Shown in pieces: positions 17,403-26,755 of a stretch of 64,000 bases of DNA. Made by a program: the position numbers and the translations under genes. This stretch comes from Bradyrhizobium erythrophlei (GTDB lineage Bacteria; Pseudomonadota; Alphaproteobacteria; Rhizobiales; Xanthobacteraceae): positions 5,799,001-5,863,000 of the forward strand of contig NZ_LT670818.1 in the NCBI RefSeq assembly GCF_900129505.1, given 5' to 3'. Each line of letters opens with the position of its first letter. The stretch's first letter is position 1. The notes beneath the pieces were generated by a model. The model had not been told where the DNA came from and ran no database searches. It saw nothing but the letters and a program-made list of their open reading frames with translations.

Positions 17403-17526
17403 TCAATACGCCTTGCAAAACGCAACCGCGGCAGGAGCCACCGCCTGTGGCACAGTGTTGCGTAGTCACAATCTATGCATGATGCAATCCGCCTACAATC
17501 CGCGGACGATGCTGCGGTGCAAGCGA

Positions 17527-18003
17527 TCAGCGGCTGGGCGTGGCCTGCGCAGCGCCTTGGCCCGGATCGGGAAAGGGCGATCCCCCCGCGGGAGCGGCGG
17601 CCGTGCCCTTTGGCGCTTTCGGTTTCTTTGGCTTCTTGCGGGCGGCAGCCCCGGGCAGCGGTCCGGCCGGCTGAAGTTCCGCGACCACTGGATTGGGGTC
17701 GACCGTCGTCGTGGCGGGCGTGGTCAGATCGCTGGGGGTGCGAATGATCTGCACCGGGATGGTCGTCGGCTGGAACTTGTTCAACGTGTAGGTCACCGAG
17801 AACCCGGAGGCGGAGGTCTGAACGGCGACAGAGCAGGGAGTCTTGCAGCTCGGCCCCACCGAGGTCACGGCATCGGCGCCGGGCGGTACCGAATCGAGCT
17901 GAACCTGCACGGTCGGCGGCGTCGGTTTGAAGGCGTCCAGCGAAAGGGAGGAACAGCCGGCCATACTAGCCCCTGCTACGGCAATCACGATGACACGACG
18001 CAT
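17527..18003 (-). CDS. putative lipoprotein with PEGA-like domain
   Basis: A 158-residue protein with a lipoprotein signal (MRRVIVIAVAGASMAGC, lipid Cys at 17). Next comes a beta-rich segment with VQLDSVPPGADAVTSVGPSC and TPCSVAV, which looks like a PEGA-type repeat with a disulfide pair. The C-terminus is a long basic Pro/Ala/Lys tail (AARKKPKKPKAPKG) that may bind peptidoglycan or nucleic acid. The family is common in Bradyrhizobium but not characterised. A CtrA-like site lies 98 bases upstream. Confidence 0.75.
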   Translation of the reverse strand: MRRVIVIAVAGASMAGCSSLSLDAFKPTPPTVQVQLDSVPPGADAVTSVGPSCKTPCSVAVQTSASGFSVTYTLNKFQPTTIPVQIIRTPSDLTTPATTTVDPNPVVAELQPAGPLPGAAARKKPKKPKAPKGTAAAPAGGSPFPDPGQGAAQATPSR

Positions 18004-18303
18004 GTCCCATCCGTCATTCTAAGTGCGGCTAACTGCCACAATCCCCAATTTCGACCATAGGGGGGTCAGGACAGCCACGCAACGGGGCCGGCCGGTATAG
18101 TTAACTGATGGTTAACGCGAGGCGCCACATGGCGCCCTGAACTGTCCAGACAGGGGCGGCAGGGGCGGGGAAAGGCGTGATCCGCCTCGAATTACGGTGG
18201 TTTGCTACCGGTTCTTGCTAACTTCGCAGAGATATTAGGATAATCAGGAGCGGATCCATCGCCAGACCGGCCGGATCCTTTACGTCTACTGATCGGCTAC
18301 CCG
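18004..18303. other. divergent intergenic region, lipoprotein / antiporter
   Basis: About 300 bases without a gene. It holds the CtrA-like site at 18101..18116 and otherwise nothing I can name. Confidence 0.4.
18101..18116. promoter_or_regulatory. CtrA-like binding site
   Basis: TTAA (18101..18104), seven bases, TTAAC (18112..18116) exactly fits TTAA-N7-TTAAC, the CtrA consensus in alphaproteobacteria. It could control either the lipoprotein (98 bases away) or the antiporter (188 bases away). The short distance to the lipoprotein makes that the likelier target. Confidence 0.5.
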
Positions 18304-19548
18304 GTGGAAACTTCAGCCTCGATTGAGATCGCCAAGCACACGCTGCTTTCCTGCGGTCTCATTCTTGCTATTGGAACCCTCACTGGTCTGCTGGCGCAAA
18401 AGATCCGGATTCCCGATGTCGCGGTGTTTCTGGTCGTTGGGATGGGGATCGGCCCGGAAGCGCTGGGTCTGATCGATATCAAGGCGGATTCGGCGCTGAA
18501 TCAGATCATTCTCCTGTTCGGTGCCAGTTACATTCTGTTCGATGGCGGCGCCTCGCTGCGCTTCAACGTCCTGAAGCAGGTCTGGATCACCATTGTCGTC
18601 ATTGCGACGGTCGGGGTGATCATCACAGCCACCATAACGGGGCTGGCCGCCCATTTTATCCTCGGCGCGCCCCTGATCGTGGCGCTGCTGCTGGGAGCGA
18701 CATTGGCCTCGACCGATCCGGCGACCCTGGTGCCGATTTTCCGGCAGGTCCGGATTCGCGACCGGGTCGCGCAAACCGTGATGAGTGAATCCGCCTTCAA
18801 CGACGCCATGGGCGCGATCGTCACCTTCGGCGTGCTCGCAGTGGCAATGGGGACCGGCGAGTTCTCCCTGGCGTCCTCATTGTTCGATCTGCTCAAGCAA
18901 TCCGCCGTCGGCATTGTCGCGGGCATTACGCTCGGATACCTGGCCGCACTGCTGATCGCGCATGAGCGGCTTGCATTCCTGGCGGAATACGCACCTGTCG
19001 TGACGCTAGTGGCCGTGATCGGCGCCTATTTCGCGGCCGACGGCCTGCAGGCCAGCGGCTTCATGGCGGTTTTCGTGTTCGGCATCGTCCTCGGAAACAA
19101 GGAATCGTTCGGTTTCGCGATGGAGGCCGGCGAGTCGCGAAAGCTCGACGAATATGTCGCGACCACGGCGTTCATCATGCGGCTGTTCATCTTCATGCTG
19201 GTCGGTGCCCAAGTCGATTTCAGCCTCATGGGCCGGTATCTGTGGGGTGGCGTGGCTGTCGTCACGGTCTTGATGCTGGTTGCCCGGCCGGTGACCGTTT
19301 TCGCATGCGCGCTGCCCGATCGGCGGGCGCGGTGGAGTTTCCGCGAGATGCTCTTCATGTGCTGGACGCGCGAAACGGGCGTGATCCCCGGTGCGCTGGC
19401 TGGCCTGCTCCTGGGCATGAAGGCACCCGGCGCCCAGATGATCGCGTCGGTTACCTTTATTGCCATTTTGATGACGATCCTGATCCAGGCGCCAACCACT
19501 GAATGGCTTGGCCGCAGGCTGGGGGTGATGCAGGATGGCCAAGGCTAG
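18304..19548 (+). CDS. cation:proton antiporter (CPA1 type)
   Basis: A 414-residue protein with about twelve membrane helices. The antiporter core carries ATLASTDPATLVPIF and SESAFNDAMGAIVTFGV, whose Asp residues form the ion-binding crossing. It starts with GTG. It ends soon after the last helix, with no regulatory C-terminal domain, unlike the NhaP-like protein further on. Na+ or K+ specificity cannot be told. Confidence 0.88.
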   Translation: METSASIEIAKHTLLSCGLILAIGTLTGLLAQKIRIPDVAVFLVVGMGIGPEALGLIDIKADSALNQIILLFGASYILFDGGASLRFNVLKQVWITIVVIATVGVIITATITGLAAHFILGAPLIVALLLGATLASTDPATLVPIFRQVRIRDRVAQTVMSESAFNDAMGAIVTFGVLAVAMGTGEFSLASSLFDLLKQSAVGIVAGITLGYLAALLIAHERLAFLAEYAPVVTLVAVIGAYFAADGLQASGFMAVFVFGIVLGNKESFGFAMEAGESRKLDEYVATTAFIMRLFIFMLVGAQVDFSLMGRYLWGGVAVVTVLMLVARPVTVFACALPDRRARWSFREMLFMCWTRETGVIPGALAGLLLGMKAPGAQMIASVTFIAILMTILIQAPTTEWLGRRLGVMQDGQG

Positions 19549-19603
19549 GAGTCATAGCGACTGAGATAGATTATATAAATATATCAGATAGTTATATTGA
19601 TTT

Positions 19604-20275
19604 TCAAATCTTGAAGCTCTGCACGGCCGCAGGCAGTTCGCTCATGTGGTTGATCAGGCGGTCGGGCTTCAGTTCAGCCATCGGAACCTCGGTATAGCCG
19701 AATTCGACCCCGATCACCGGGATACCGGCACGGCGGGCCACCCCTATATCCGGTCCGGCATCGCCGACCATGATGGCGGATGCCAGATGACCGCCCGCGC
19801 GCGCGACCGTCTGCTGCAGGATGACCGGGTCGGGCTTGGAGACCCCGAAGGTGTCGGCGCCGCAAATCGCGGAAAATCGCGAGCTCAATCCAAGCTGTTC
19901 GAGCAAAAGCTTCGACAACCACTCGAGCTTGTTGGTGCAGACCGCAAACCGGTATCCGGCTGACTGGAGATCGTCGAGCGCGGCCTCCAGGCCGTCGAAC
20001 GGGCGCGAAGCGTCGGCGATATGAGCGGCGTAATAATCGATGAAATCGACGGTCAGCCGGCTGACGTCCTCGACGCTGGCGAAACGGCCCTCCAATTCCA
20101 GGCCGCGTTCGATCAGCTTGCGGGCGCCGGCGCCGATCATATTGCGGGCGGCATGAAGCGGGACCGGAGGCAGGCCCTCCCGATCGAGAACATAATTGAG
20201 CGCGTTGATCAGGTCGGGCGCCGTATCCACGAGCGTGCCGTCAAGATCGAAAACAACGATGCGGGCTGAGGTCAT
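19604..20275 (-). CDS. gph: phosphoglycolate phosphatase (HAD family)
   Basis: 223 residues beginning [20 protein letters not shown], the HAD motif I with nucleophilic Asp. Motif II/III are seen in CTNKLEWLS and [11 protein letters not shown], motif IV in [12 protein letters not shown]. The cap domain (residues 20-85) is of Gph type. It dephosphorylates 2-phosphoglycolate, or possibly another small phosphate ester. The start at 20275 is chosen because the frame upstream of it is not protein-like. The AT-rich gap 19549..19603 separates it from the convergent antiporter. Confidence 0.88.
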   Translation of the reverse strand: MTSARIVVFDLDGTLVDTAPDLINALNYVLDREGLPPVPLHAARNMIGAGARKLIERGLELEGRFASVEDVSRLTVDFIDYYAAHIADASRPFDGLEAALDDLQSAGYRFAVCTNKLEWLSKLLLEQLGLSSRFSAICGADTFGVSKPDPVILQQTVARAGGHLASAIMVGDAGPDIGVARRAGIPVIGVEFGYTEVPMAELKPDRLINHMSELPAAVQSFKI

Positions 20276-20454
20276 CTGCGAAGCGCTACCGGTCTCGGTG
20301 CGATCGTGCAAGGTGTGGCACGGGCCGAAAGTCATCAATTAGGGCTACAGCCGGGGTAAAGCGCTGTTCCTTGTCCGAAAACGACGCTAGATATGCCTCC
20401 CGCCGGACATCCTCGCTCCGGCGGCTTCTCCCGGGGCATCCTTTGCAAGCCAAT

Positions 20455-21147
20455 ATGGACGATTTGAAGCGGCAGGCCGCGGCGCGAGCGCTCGAACATG
20501 TGCGCGACGGCATGAAGCTCGGCCTTGGCACCGGTTCGACCGCGAAGCATTTCGTCGAGCTTCTTGGCGAGCGGGTTCGCGCCGGACTCCGCGTCATCGG
20601 GGTGCCGACCTCGGAAGCGACCCGCGCCGACGCGGTGAGGTGCGGCATACCGCTGACGACGCTGGATGAAATCGATCGGCTCGATCTGACGGTCGACGGC
20701 GCCGACGAAATCGACCCTTCGCTCAATCTCATCAAGGGCGGCGGCGGTGCGTTGCTGCGTGAAAAGATCGTTGCCGCGGCGTCGGATCGCATGATCGTGA
20801 TAGCCGACGACTCGAAATGGGTCGAGGTGCTCGGCCGCTTTCCGCTACCGGTGGAGGTCATCCCGTTCGGCCTGGCGGCGACGCTGCGGGCCATCGGCAA
20901 CGCGTTCGCGGAAAGCGGCAATTCCGGCCAAATGGTGGTCCGCAACGGCAAGGAAGGCCACGTTTTTGTCACCGATGGCGGCCACTGGATCGTCGATGCC
21001 CATCTGGGGCGAATCACCGATGCCCCGCGTCTGGCAGGTCTCTTGACCGCGATTCCGGGTGTCGTCGAGCACGGGCTGTTCATCGGTCTCGCCAGTACCG
21101 CGATGCTGGCCAGCCCTCAGGGAATTCGCGTTGTTGAACGGCGCTAA
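20455..21147 (+). CDS. rpiA: ribose-5-phosphate isomerase A
   Basis: 230 residues from [20 protein letters not shown], the normal RpiA length; the frame is open 84 bases further upstream but that part is not conserved-looking. Diagnostic motifs are [13 protein letters not shown] (phosphate loop), DGADEIDP (catalytic Asp) and [14 protein letters not shown] (catalytic Glu/Lys region). It interconverts ribose- and ribulose-5-phosphate. It lies upstream of DUF2059 and gor and may be transcribed with them. Confidence 0.95.
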   Translation: MDDLKRQAAARALEHVRDGMKLGLGTGSTAKHFVELLGERVRAGLRVIGVPTSEATRADAVRCGIPLTTLDEIDRLDLTVDGADEIDPSLNLIKGGGGALLREKIVAAASDRMIVIADDSKWVEVLGRFPLPVEVIPFGLAATLRAIGNAFAESGNSGQMVVRNGKEGHVFVTDGGHWIVDAHLGRITDAPRLAGLLTAIPGVVEHGLFIGLASTAMLASPQGIRVVERR

Positions 21148-21171
21148 AGGCGCAATCTTGGGAGAATTGGA

Positions 21172-21684
21172 ATGAAGAGCCTTTCGGGAATTTTGTCGGT
21201 CGCGTGCCTGGCGCTGGGACTGGCTCTGACGGCCTTGCCGGCCGTGGCCCAGCAGCCCAAGCCGGCTTCGCCGGCCGCGATCGCGGCGGCCAAGGAGATC
21301 CTGGCGATGAAGCACGCGGACGCGATGTATGCCAACGCCGTTCCGAACCTCGTCCATAAGACCAAGGACCAGTTGTTGCAGTCCAATCTCAACTACCAGA
21401 AGGATCTCAACGAAGTTGAGGTCATCGTCGCGCAGAAGCTCGCCGGTCGCCAGAAGGAAATCGGCGATGGCATGGCCGCTGTCTACGCCCAGGCATTCAC
21501 CGAGCAGGAGTTGAAGGACCTGGTGACGTTCTACAGATCGGCGCTCGGCCAGAAGCTTTTGACGGCCGAACCGGTGGCGATCCAGCAGAGCATGGCCTTC
21601 ATGAATCAATGGGCCCAGGGTTTTGCCGAAATGATCAATGGCGAATTCCGCGCCGAGATGCGCAAGCGCGGCAAGGAGATATGA
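21172..21684 (+). CDS. DUF2059 secreted protein
   Basis: 170 residues with a Sec signal peptide (cleavage near AVAQQ, residue 27) and a DUF2059 helical domain containing FTEQELKDLVTFYRSALGQK. It begins 25 bases after rpiA and ends 42 before gor, so is probably in an operon. The family is periplasmic and of unknown role. Complete. Confidence 0.88.
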   Translation: MKSLSGILSVACLALGLALTALPAVAQQPKPASPAAIAAAKEILAMKHADAMYANAVPNLVHKTKDQLLQSNLNYQKDLNEVEVIVAQKLAGRQKEIGDGMAAVYAQAFTEQELKDLVTFYRSALGQKLLTAEPVAIQQSMAFMNQWAQGFAEMINGEFRAEMRKRGKEI

Positions 21685-21726
21685 TCCCCTGATCGTCTTC
21701 GATCGGGACTGGCAACAGGGGCTTTG

Positions 21727-23112
21727 ATGGCCGAGTTCGACGTCGATCTGTTCGTCATCGGAGGAGGTTCGGGCGGGGTTCGCGCCGCCCGGATCGCCGC
21801 CGGCCATGGCGCGCGCGTGATGATCGCGGAAGAATACCGGATGGGCGGCACCTGCGTGATCCGCGGCTGCGTGCCGAAAAAGCTTCTGGTCTATGCCTCA
21901 CACATCCAGCACGAGATCGAGGACGCGGCAGGCTTCGGCTGGACCATTCCCCAAGCGACCTTCGACTGGCCGACGCTGATCGCCAACAAGGACAAGGAGA
22001 TCGCCCGGCTGGAGACCGCCTATACTGCCAATGTGGAAAAATCCGGCGCCCGCATCGTCAAGACCCGCGCGGTGTTCGAGGACCCGCATACGCTCAGGCT
22101 CGCTACCGGCGAGACGGTAAAGGCGAACCATGTGCTGATCGCCACCGGCGGCGCGCCGAATCACGGGCGGGCGATACCCGGCATCGAACACGTGATCTCG
22201 TCAAACGAGGTGTTTCATCTGGACAAGCTGCCGAAGCGCATCGTGATCCAGGGCGGCGGCTATATCGCGCTGGAATTCGCCTGCATCTTTGCCGGTTTCG
22301 GCACCGACGTGACGCTGATCTATCGCGGCGAAAATATCCTGCGCGGCTTCGACGAGGACGTCCGCACCCATGTGCGCGCTGAGATGGAGAAGGACGGCAT
22401 CACCATCCTCACCGGCTGCACGGTCGACAAGGTCGACAAGCACGTCAAGGAATTCACCACGCATCTGTCCAACGGCTCGAGCATCGCCTCCGACCAGGTA
22501 ATGTTCGCGATCGGACGGCATCCCAATGTCGCCAATCTCGGGCTGGAGAAGGCCGGCGTCGCCATCAATCCGGCCAATGGCGGCATCGCGGTCGACCATT
22601 TCTCGAAGACGTCGGTCGACAATATCTACGCGATCGGCGACGTCACCCACCGCATCAACCTGACGCCGGTCGCGATCCGCGAGGGTCACGCGTTTGCCGA
22701 TACGGTGTTCGGCGAGCGGCAGGTCAAGGTCGATCATGCCGACATTCCCACCGCGGTATTCAGCCAGCCGGAAGTCGGCACCGTGGGGCTGACGGAAGCG
22801 CAGGCGCGCGCGCAGTTCAGCCACGTCGATATCTACAAGGCCAATTTCAAGCCGATGAAGGCGACGATGTCGGGCCGCGACACGCGGGTGCTGATGAAAC
22901 TCGTGGTCGACGCCACCAGCGACCGCGTGGTCGGTTGCCATATCGTCGGCGACGGCGCCGCCGAGATGGTGCAGCTCGTCGGCATCGCCGTCAAAATGAA
23001 GGCGACCAAGGCCGATTTCGACGCCACGATGGCGCTGCACCCGACCGCGGCCGAAGAACTCGTGACCATGCGCATCCCGAGCGCGCGCCATGTGCGGCAA
23101 GCGGCGGAGTAG
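21727..23112 (+). CDS. gor: glutathione-disulfide reductase
   Basis: A 461-residue flavoenzyme. Motifs in order: FAD site VIGGGSGGVRAARIA; redox-active disulfide GGTCVIRGCVPKKLL; NAD(P) site IQGGGYIALEFACIFAGFG, then RGENILRGFD consistent with NADPH (Arg after strand 2); FAD site IYAIGDV; and the dimer-interface catalytic His in LHPTAAEELVTMR. It keeps cytoplasmic glutathione reduced. The start ATG 21727 is preferred over the TTG just before. Confidence 0.94.
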   Translation: MAEFDVDLFVIGGGSGGVRAARIAAGHGARVMIAEEYRMGGTCVIRGCVPKKLLVYASHIQHEIEDAAGFGWTIPQATFDWPTLIANKDKEIARLETAYTANVEKSGARIVKTRAVFEDPHTLRLATGETVKANHVLIATGGAPNHGRAIPGIEHVISSNEVFHLDKLPKRIVIQGGGYIALEFACIFAGFGTDVTLIYRGENILRGFDEDVRTHVRAEMEKDGITILTGCTVDKVDKHVKEFTTHLSNGSSIASDQVMFAIGRHPNVANLGLEKAGVAINPANGGIAVDHFSKTSVDNIYAIGDVTHRINLTPVAIREGHAFADTVFGERQVKVDHADIPTAVFSQPEVGTVGLTEAQARAQFSHVDIYKANFKPMKATMSGRDTRVLMKLVVDATSDRVVGCHIVGDGAAEMVQLVGIAVKMKATKADFDATMALHPTAAEELVTMRIPSARHVRQAAE

Positions 23113-23168
23113 GGCCGTTTCGAACGAACGCGCGGCACTGACCCGCGGCGGTTTCGATCCCAAGGCCG

Positions 23169-24035
23169 TCAGGCTTGCTTCTTGGCGGCATTCGCGCCGC
23201 TCCAGAGCGAGCCCGGATTGGCGCGATCAAGATAGAGTTCCAGCATGGCTAGATAAAGCTCAAGCGCGGTCGTCGTGATTTCGTCGAGGCGATTGAAATC
23301 CTGCAGATATTGCCTGGTCGCAGCGATGTTCCCGGGATCGTCGTTGCTGTCGGGCTTCTTGTGTCCAGCGATCACAGCGCGGGGCTTCAACGCCTCGAGC
23401 CTGTCGAGCGATGAAATCCATTCCCGCCGGCTCTGCGTATTGGTCTCGGCCAGATAAGGGTGAATTCCGTTATAGACGGTGTCGCCGGCAACGATCAGAT
23501 CGACGGAGGGGACGTAGACGCTGGTGGAGCGCTCCGTATCGGTGCGCCCCATATCCACGGCGACGAGCTTGTTGCCTTCGAGTTCCAGTTCATTGCGTGC
23601 CAACGGCTCGGCTACCAGCAGGCGGTCGAGGATCTGGCCGGGATAAAGTCTGCGCCAAAAGCCGTCGATCGATGCCGGTGCCAGCTGTGCCTGCATCGCC
23701 TCGACGACCGCGGGTATCGCGACCGCCTTTGCGCGCGGGAAACGCTCAAGCAACGGTGCGAGGCCGAAAAAATGGTCGCCGTGCCCATGGGTGATGTAGA
23801 TCGCGGTGAGGTTCTTGCCGCTCGCAACCACCCAGTCCAGCAATGTCTGTGACTGCTCCGCGGTGAGGAACGTGTCGACGAGGACGGCGTCCACTTCGCC
23901 GTAAATCAGCGTCGAGGAATTCGCCACCCACATCAAGGCCTCGTTGCCGGCCGGCAAATCGCGACTGAGTCCGGGACGCTTGGTCGTGAGCACGTCCCAA
24001 TTCAGATCGGTGCTCATGGCTTCCACGGCACTCAT
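23169..24035 (-). CDS. MBL-fold metallo-hydrolase (paralogue 1)
   Basis: 288 residues of metallo-beta-lactamase fold. The metal motif THGHGDHFFG sits at residue about 90, with further ligands in MGRTDTERS, VAGDTVYNG and AGHKK. No signal peptide. It is clearly paralogous to the protein at 25757: both share RPGL(S/N)RD, WVANS(S/A)TLI, GD(T/A)VYNGIHP, ELY.DRANPGSLWS. The two bracket a DUF302 gene and an alpha/beta hydrolase. Substrate unknown. Confidence 0.88.
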   Translation of the reverse strand: MSAVEAMSTDLNWDVLTTKRPGLSRDLPAGNEALMWVANSSTLIYGEVDAVLVDTFLTAEQSQTLLDWVVASGKNLTAIYITHGHGDHFFGLAPLLERFPRAKAVAIPAVVEAMQAQLAPASIDGFWRRLYPGQILDRLLVAEPLARNELELEGNKLVAVDMGRTDTERSTSVYVPSVDLIVAGDTVYNGIHPYLAETNTQSRREWISSLDRLEALKPRAVIAGHKKPDSNDDPGNIAATRQYLQDFNRLDEITTTALELYLAMLELYLDRANPGSLWSGANAAKKQA

Positions 24036-24053
24036 CGGGGATCTCCAATTTTG

Positions 24054-24578
24054 TCAGCGCGTTCGCGCGCCGGCTGCGGCTGCGTCGATCTTGCGGTCCA
24101 GATCTGCGGCGATCTCCGTCAACTCCGGCCGTCCGAGGGTCGCGAGAAAGGAAGAGGGGCGGTCGTAGGCGATCACCGCTCCCTCGGGGTTGCCATCGTC
24201 GTACAGCGCCACACGGAACGGCACGTAGAAGCAGCCTCGCAGATCGATGCTGATGATTCGGTTGGCGATCACGGGATTGCCCACGAGATAGAGCAGGCAC
24301 CGCTTTTCGCGGCCCGAGAGCGACGCGACCCGCCCGAGATCGGCACGCTCGATGATCATCAGATCATGCGAACCTCCGATCTTCTCGATCTCGCGTTCGA
24401 TTTCGCTCCATGGGGCCTTCCGTTCGACGAGACGCTGGGTCATCGCCGGGTCGAGATGCCCAACTTCGCGCTCGAAGGCGCGAATTGCCGCGTCGTAGCT
24501 CAAGCCGGTGGGGACGCAAGTGTGCTGGATGGTGTCGCTTCGGCGTACGGCGCTTTGCGATTTGATGGATGTATTCAA
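24054..24578 (-). CDS. DUF302 domain protein
   Basis: 174 residues. The DUF302 core (about 95-150) is recognisable in KRCLLYLVGNPVIANRIISI and FYVPFRVALYD. The start MNTSIKSQSAVRRSD is preceded by GGAGG. The genes on both sides run in the same direction, 18 bases to the MBL gene downstream, so they are likely co-transcribed. DUF302 proteins bind small ligands or metals, but no specific role is known. Confidence 0.85.
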   Translation of the reverse strand: MNTSIKSQSAVRRSDTIQHTCVPTGLSYDAAIRAFEREVGHLDPAMTQRLVERKAPWSEIEREIEKIGGSHDLMIIERADLGRVASLSGREKRCLLYLVGNPVIANRIISIDLRGCFYVPFRVALYDDGNPEGAVIAYDRPSSFLATLGRPELTEIAADLDRKIDAAAAGARTR

Positions 24579-24719
24579 GGCGAACCTCCGCTAGGCGCTG
24601 TGTTCAGGTTTCAACGAGTGGGTGCCTTTCCAGGTCGCCCACATTTTCACCTCGCACGCCGGTAAGACAACGGCTCCGTCAGCTCCAGGCTTCCGGAACC
24701 GCCGCTTCAGCCGTTGCGC

Positions 24720-25514
24720 CTATTCCTGAGCATGGGCCGCGTATTTTTCGACTTTTCGGGCGGCGTCGGTGATCACCGCCGCAACCTCCTTGGCGTGCGA
24801 TTCATACACGGAGTGGCTGGCGCCCTTGATTTCGGTCGTGTGGCTCTTGGCCCTCGTGTAGTACCAGCGCTCGAGATCCGGGTTGATGATCTTGTCGCCG
24901 CCAGCGACGATTCCCCAGCTGGGCTTGGACTTCCAGGCGGCTGCGGTCAGTGGCGCGCTGAAGACCTTGGCCGCGGCCAGAACCTGGGAGCGGGCGACGA
25001 ACTCCGCCCGCTCACGCGGCAGGTCGGGTGCAAACAGTCTTGGAAACTCCGCCGGGTTGAGATAGGTGAATTCATCCGGCGTTTTCCTGATCGCGCCGTC
25101 GGTCTTGGCCAGGATGCTCGGCGTCTTCTTGCCGAGCGTTCCCTCATCTTCTCCGACATCGGGGGCGTGGGCGGCGACGTAGACAAGGCCCGCCACGTTC
25201 GGATGAACGCCGGCCTCCGTGATGATCGAACCGCCGTAGCTGTGGCCGACGAGCAGCGTCGGCCCGTCCTGAAGGTCGAGAATCCGTTTCGCCGCGGCGA
25301 CATCGTCCGCAAACGAGGTTTCGGGCTCCTGCACCATGGTGACCCTGAAGCCCTCGTTGACGAGAATTTCATAAACCGGCTTCCAGCCCGACGCATCCAC
25401 CCAGGCGCCGTGGACCAATACGATGTTCTTGAGGGCATCGGCATTCGCCGGCGCCGCTATCGCGGCAAGGGCGAGAGCGGCCGCGACCGCCAGAGAGGCT
25501 TTGAAATTTTTCAT
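24720..25514 (-). CDS. secreted alpha/beta hydrolase
   Basis: 264 residues from MKNFKASLAVAAALALAAIA, a signal peptide cleaved near ANADA. Catalytic motif GHSYGGSI (Ser nucleophile), the oxyanion loop LVHGAWVDASGW, and the final His in GASHSVYESHAKE. The frame stays open upstream to 25856, but the signal peptide decides the start. This esterase-like type is widespread; substrate not predictable. Operon context: DUF302 and MBL downstream. Confidence 0.88.
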   Translation of the reverse strand: MKNFKASLAVAAALALAAIAAPANADALKNIVLVHGAWVDASGWKPVYEILVNEGFRVTMVQEPETSFADDVAAAKRILDLQDGPTLLVGHSYGGSIITEAGVHPNVAGLVYVAAHAPDVGEDEGTLGKKTPSILAKTDGAIRKTPDEFTYLNPAEFPRLFAPDLPRERAEFVARSQVLAAAKVFSAPLTAAAWKSKPSWGIVAGGDKIINPDLERWYYTRAKSHTTEIKGASHSVYESHAKEVAAVITDAARKVEKYAAHAQE

Positions 25515-25689
25515 GTCGAGGTTTCCAATTGATCGGGGCGAATGTTGTACGGTCGGGGATCCGCCGAAATATTTCTGCAAGCGACCAAATTTGCGGGTTC
25601 GCACGCTGCTCACTGGTTTTTTGGCCATCCGCTTCTGCATTCGCCGAGTATTCAGCACCTCCGCCTCACAAAGCGTTGTCTTGACGTTA

Positions 25690-25709
25690 GGTATGACGTG
25701 CATCATGCC
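25690..25709. promoter_or_regulatory. imperfect dyad in the divergent promoter region
   Basis: GGTATGACGTGCATCATGCC is a 20-base imperfect palindrome, 47 bases upstream of the second MBL gene and within the promoter region shared with the alpha/beta hydrolase. It could be an operator for both. The only evidence is symmetry and position. Confidence 0.25.
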
Positions 25710-25756
25710 TAAACCGGTGATGATGATCGTCATCCCGCTTGCGTCCGAGGTGCGAT

Positions 25757-26686
25757 ATGAATCGTCGCGATATGATGAAGCTGGCGTCACTGGTCGTGCT
25801 TCCGATGCCGGGAGCGGCGAGAGCGGGTTCGGATGGCGAGATGCGTCCGTTGACATACAAGGTATTTACCGTCACGCGCCCCGGCCTCAACCGTGATGTG
25901 CCGCCCGGCAAGGAGTCGCTGCAGTGGGTGGCGAATTCAGCCACGCTGATCCATGGAGAGCGGGATGCGGTACTGGTCGATACTTTCCTGACGATCGAGC
26001 AGTCCAGTGGCCTGGCCGACGCAATTGCCGCGAGTGGAAGGACGCTGAAAGCGATTTACGTGACCCATGCGCATGGGGATCACTTCTTCGGCATAAAAGT
26101 CCTGCAGGATCGATTTCCGGACGCGAAAGCGCTGGCGACACCCGAGGTCGTCGCAAGAATGAAGCTTCAGATCACGCCGGAAAAATTGAACGGGCGATGG
26201 CGCAAGCTGTTCCCAAACCAGATTCCGGACGTCATCTCCATCGCGGATCCGCTGGAGGGCGACGAAATTGATCTGGAAGGCAACAAACTGGCCGTTGTCA
26301 GAGTGGGGCATACCGACACCGATGATTCGACCTGTCTTCACATCCCTTCCATCGGATTGGTCGTCGCCGGGGACGCGGTCTACAACGGCATCCATCCATT
26401 TCTCAACGAGTCGAACCGGCGGACGCGGCTGGAATGGATCGCCGCACTCGACAAGATCGACGGCCTGAAACCGTCCGCGGTCGTCGCGGGACACAAGATT
26501 CCCGGCAACGATGACAGTCCGCGCAACGTGGAGGAAACGCGCCAGTATATCCGCGACTTCATTCGGTTGAACGACGCGACGAAAACCGCCCGCGAACTCT
26601 ATGACAGGATGCTGGAGCTCTATCCCGATCGTGCCAATCCTGGTTCGCTCTGGAGTTCGGCGGCTGCTGCCAAGGCGGAGACGTAG
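25757..26686 (+). CDS. exported MBL-fold metallo-hydrolase (paralogue 2)
   Basis: The ATG at 25757 opens a twin-arginine-like signal (MNRRDMMKLASLVVLPMPGA). The remaining 280 residues parallel the protein at 23169: metal site THAHGDHFFG, HTDTDDST, AGDAVYNG, AGHKIPG. Because one paralogue carries an export signal and the other does not, they probably act on the same class of compound in different compartments. That is inference. Transcribed divergently from the hydrolase gene. Confidence 0.87.
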   Translation: MNRRDMMKLASLVVLPMPGAARAGSDGEMRPLTYKVFTVTRPGLNRDVPPGKESLQWVANSATLIHGERDAVLVDTFLTIEQSSGLADAIAASGRTLKAIYVTHAHGDHFFGIKVLQDRFPDAKALATPEVVARMKLQITPEKLNGRWRKLFPNQIPDVISIADPLEGDEIDLEGNKLAVVRVGHTDTDDSTCLHIPSIGLVVAGDAVYNGIHPFLNESNRRTRLEWIAALDKIDGLKPSAVVAGHKIPGNDDSPRNVEETRQYIRDFIRLNDATKTARELYDRMLELYPDRANPGSLWSSAAAAKAET

Positions 26687-26755
26687 CGCTGCCGTCCATC
26701 GTGCTGCGTCATTTCGACATCATCGAGGGCAATTTTGCGCCTGGAGCGTTGCACC

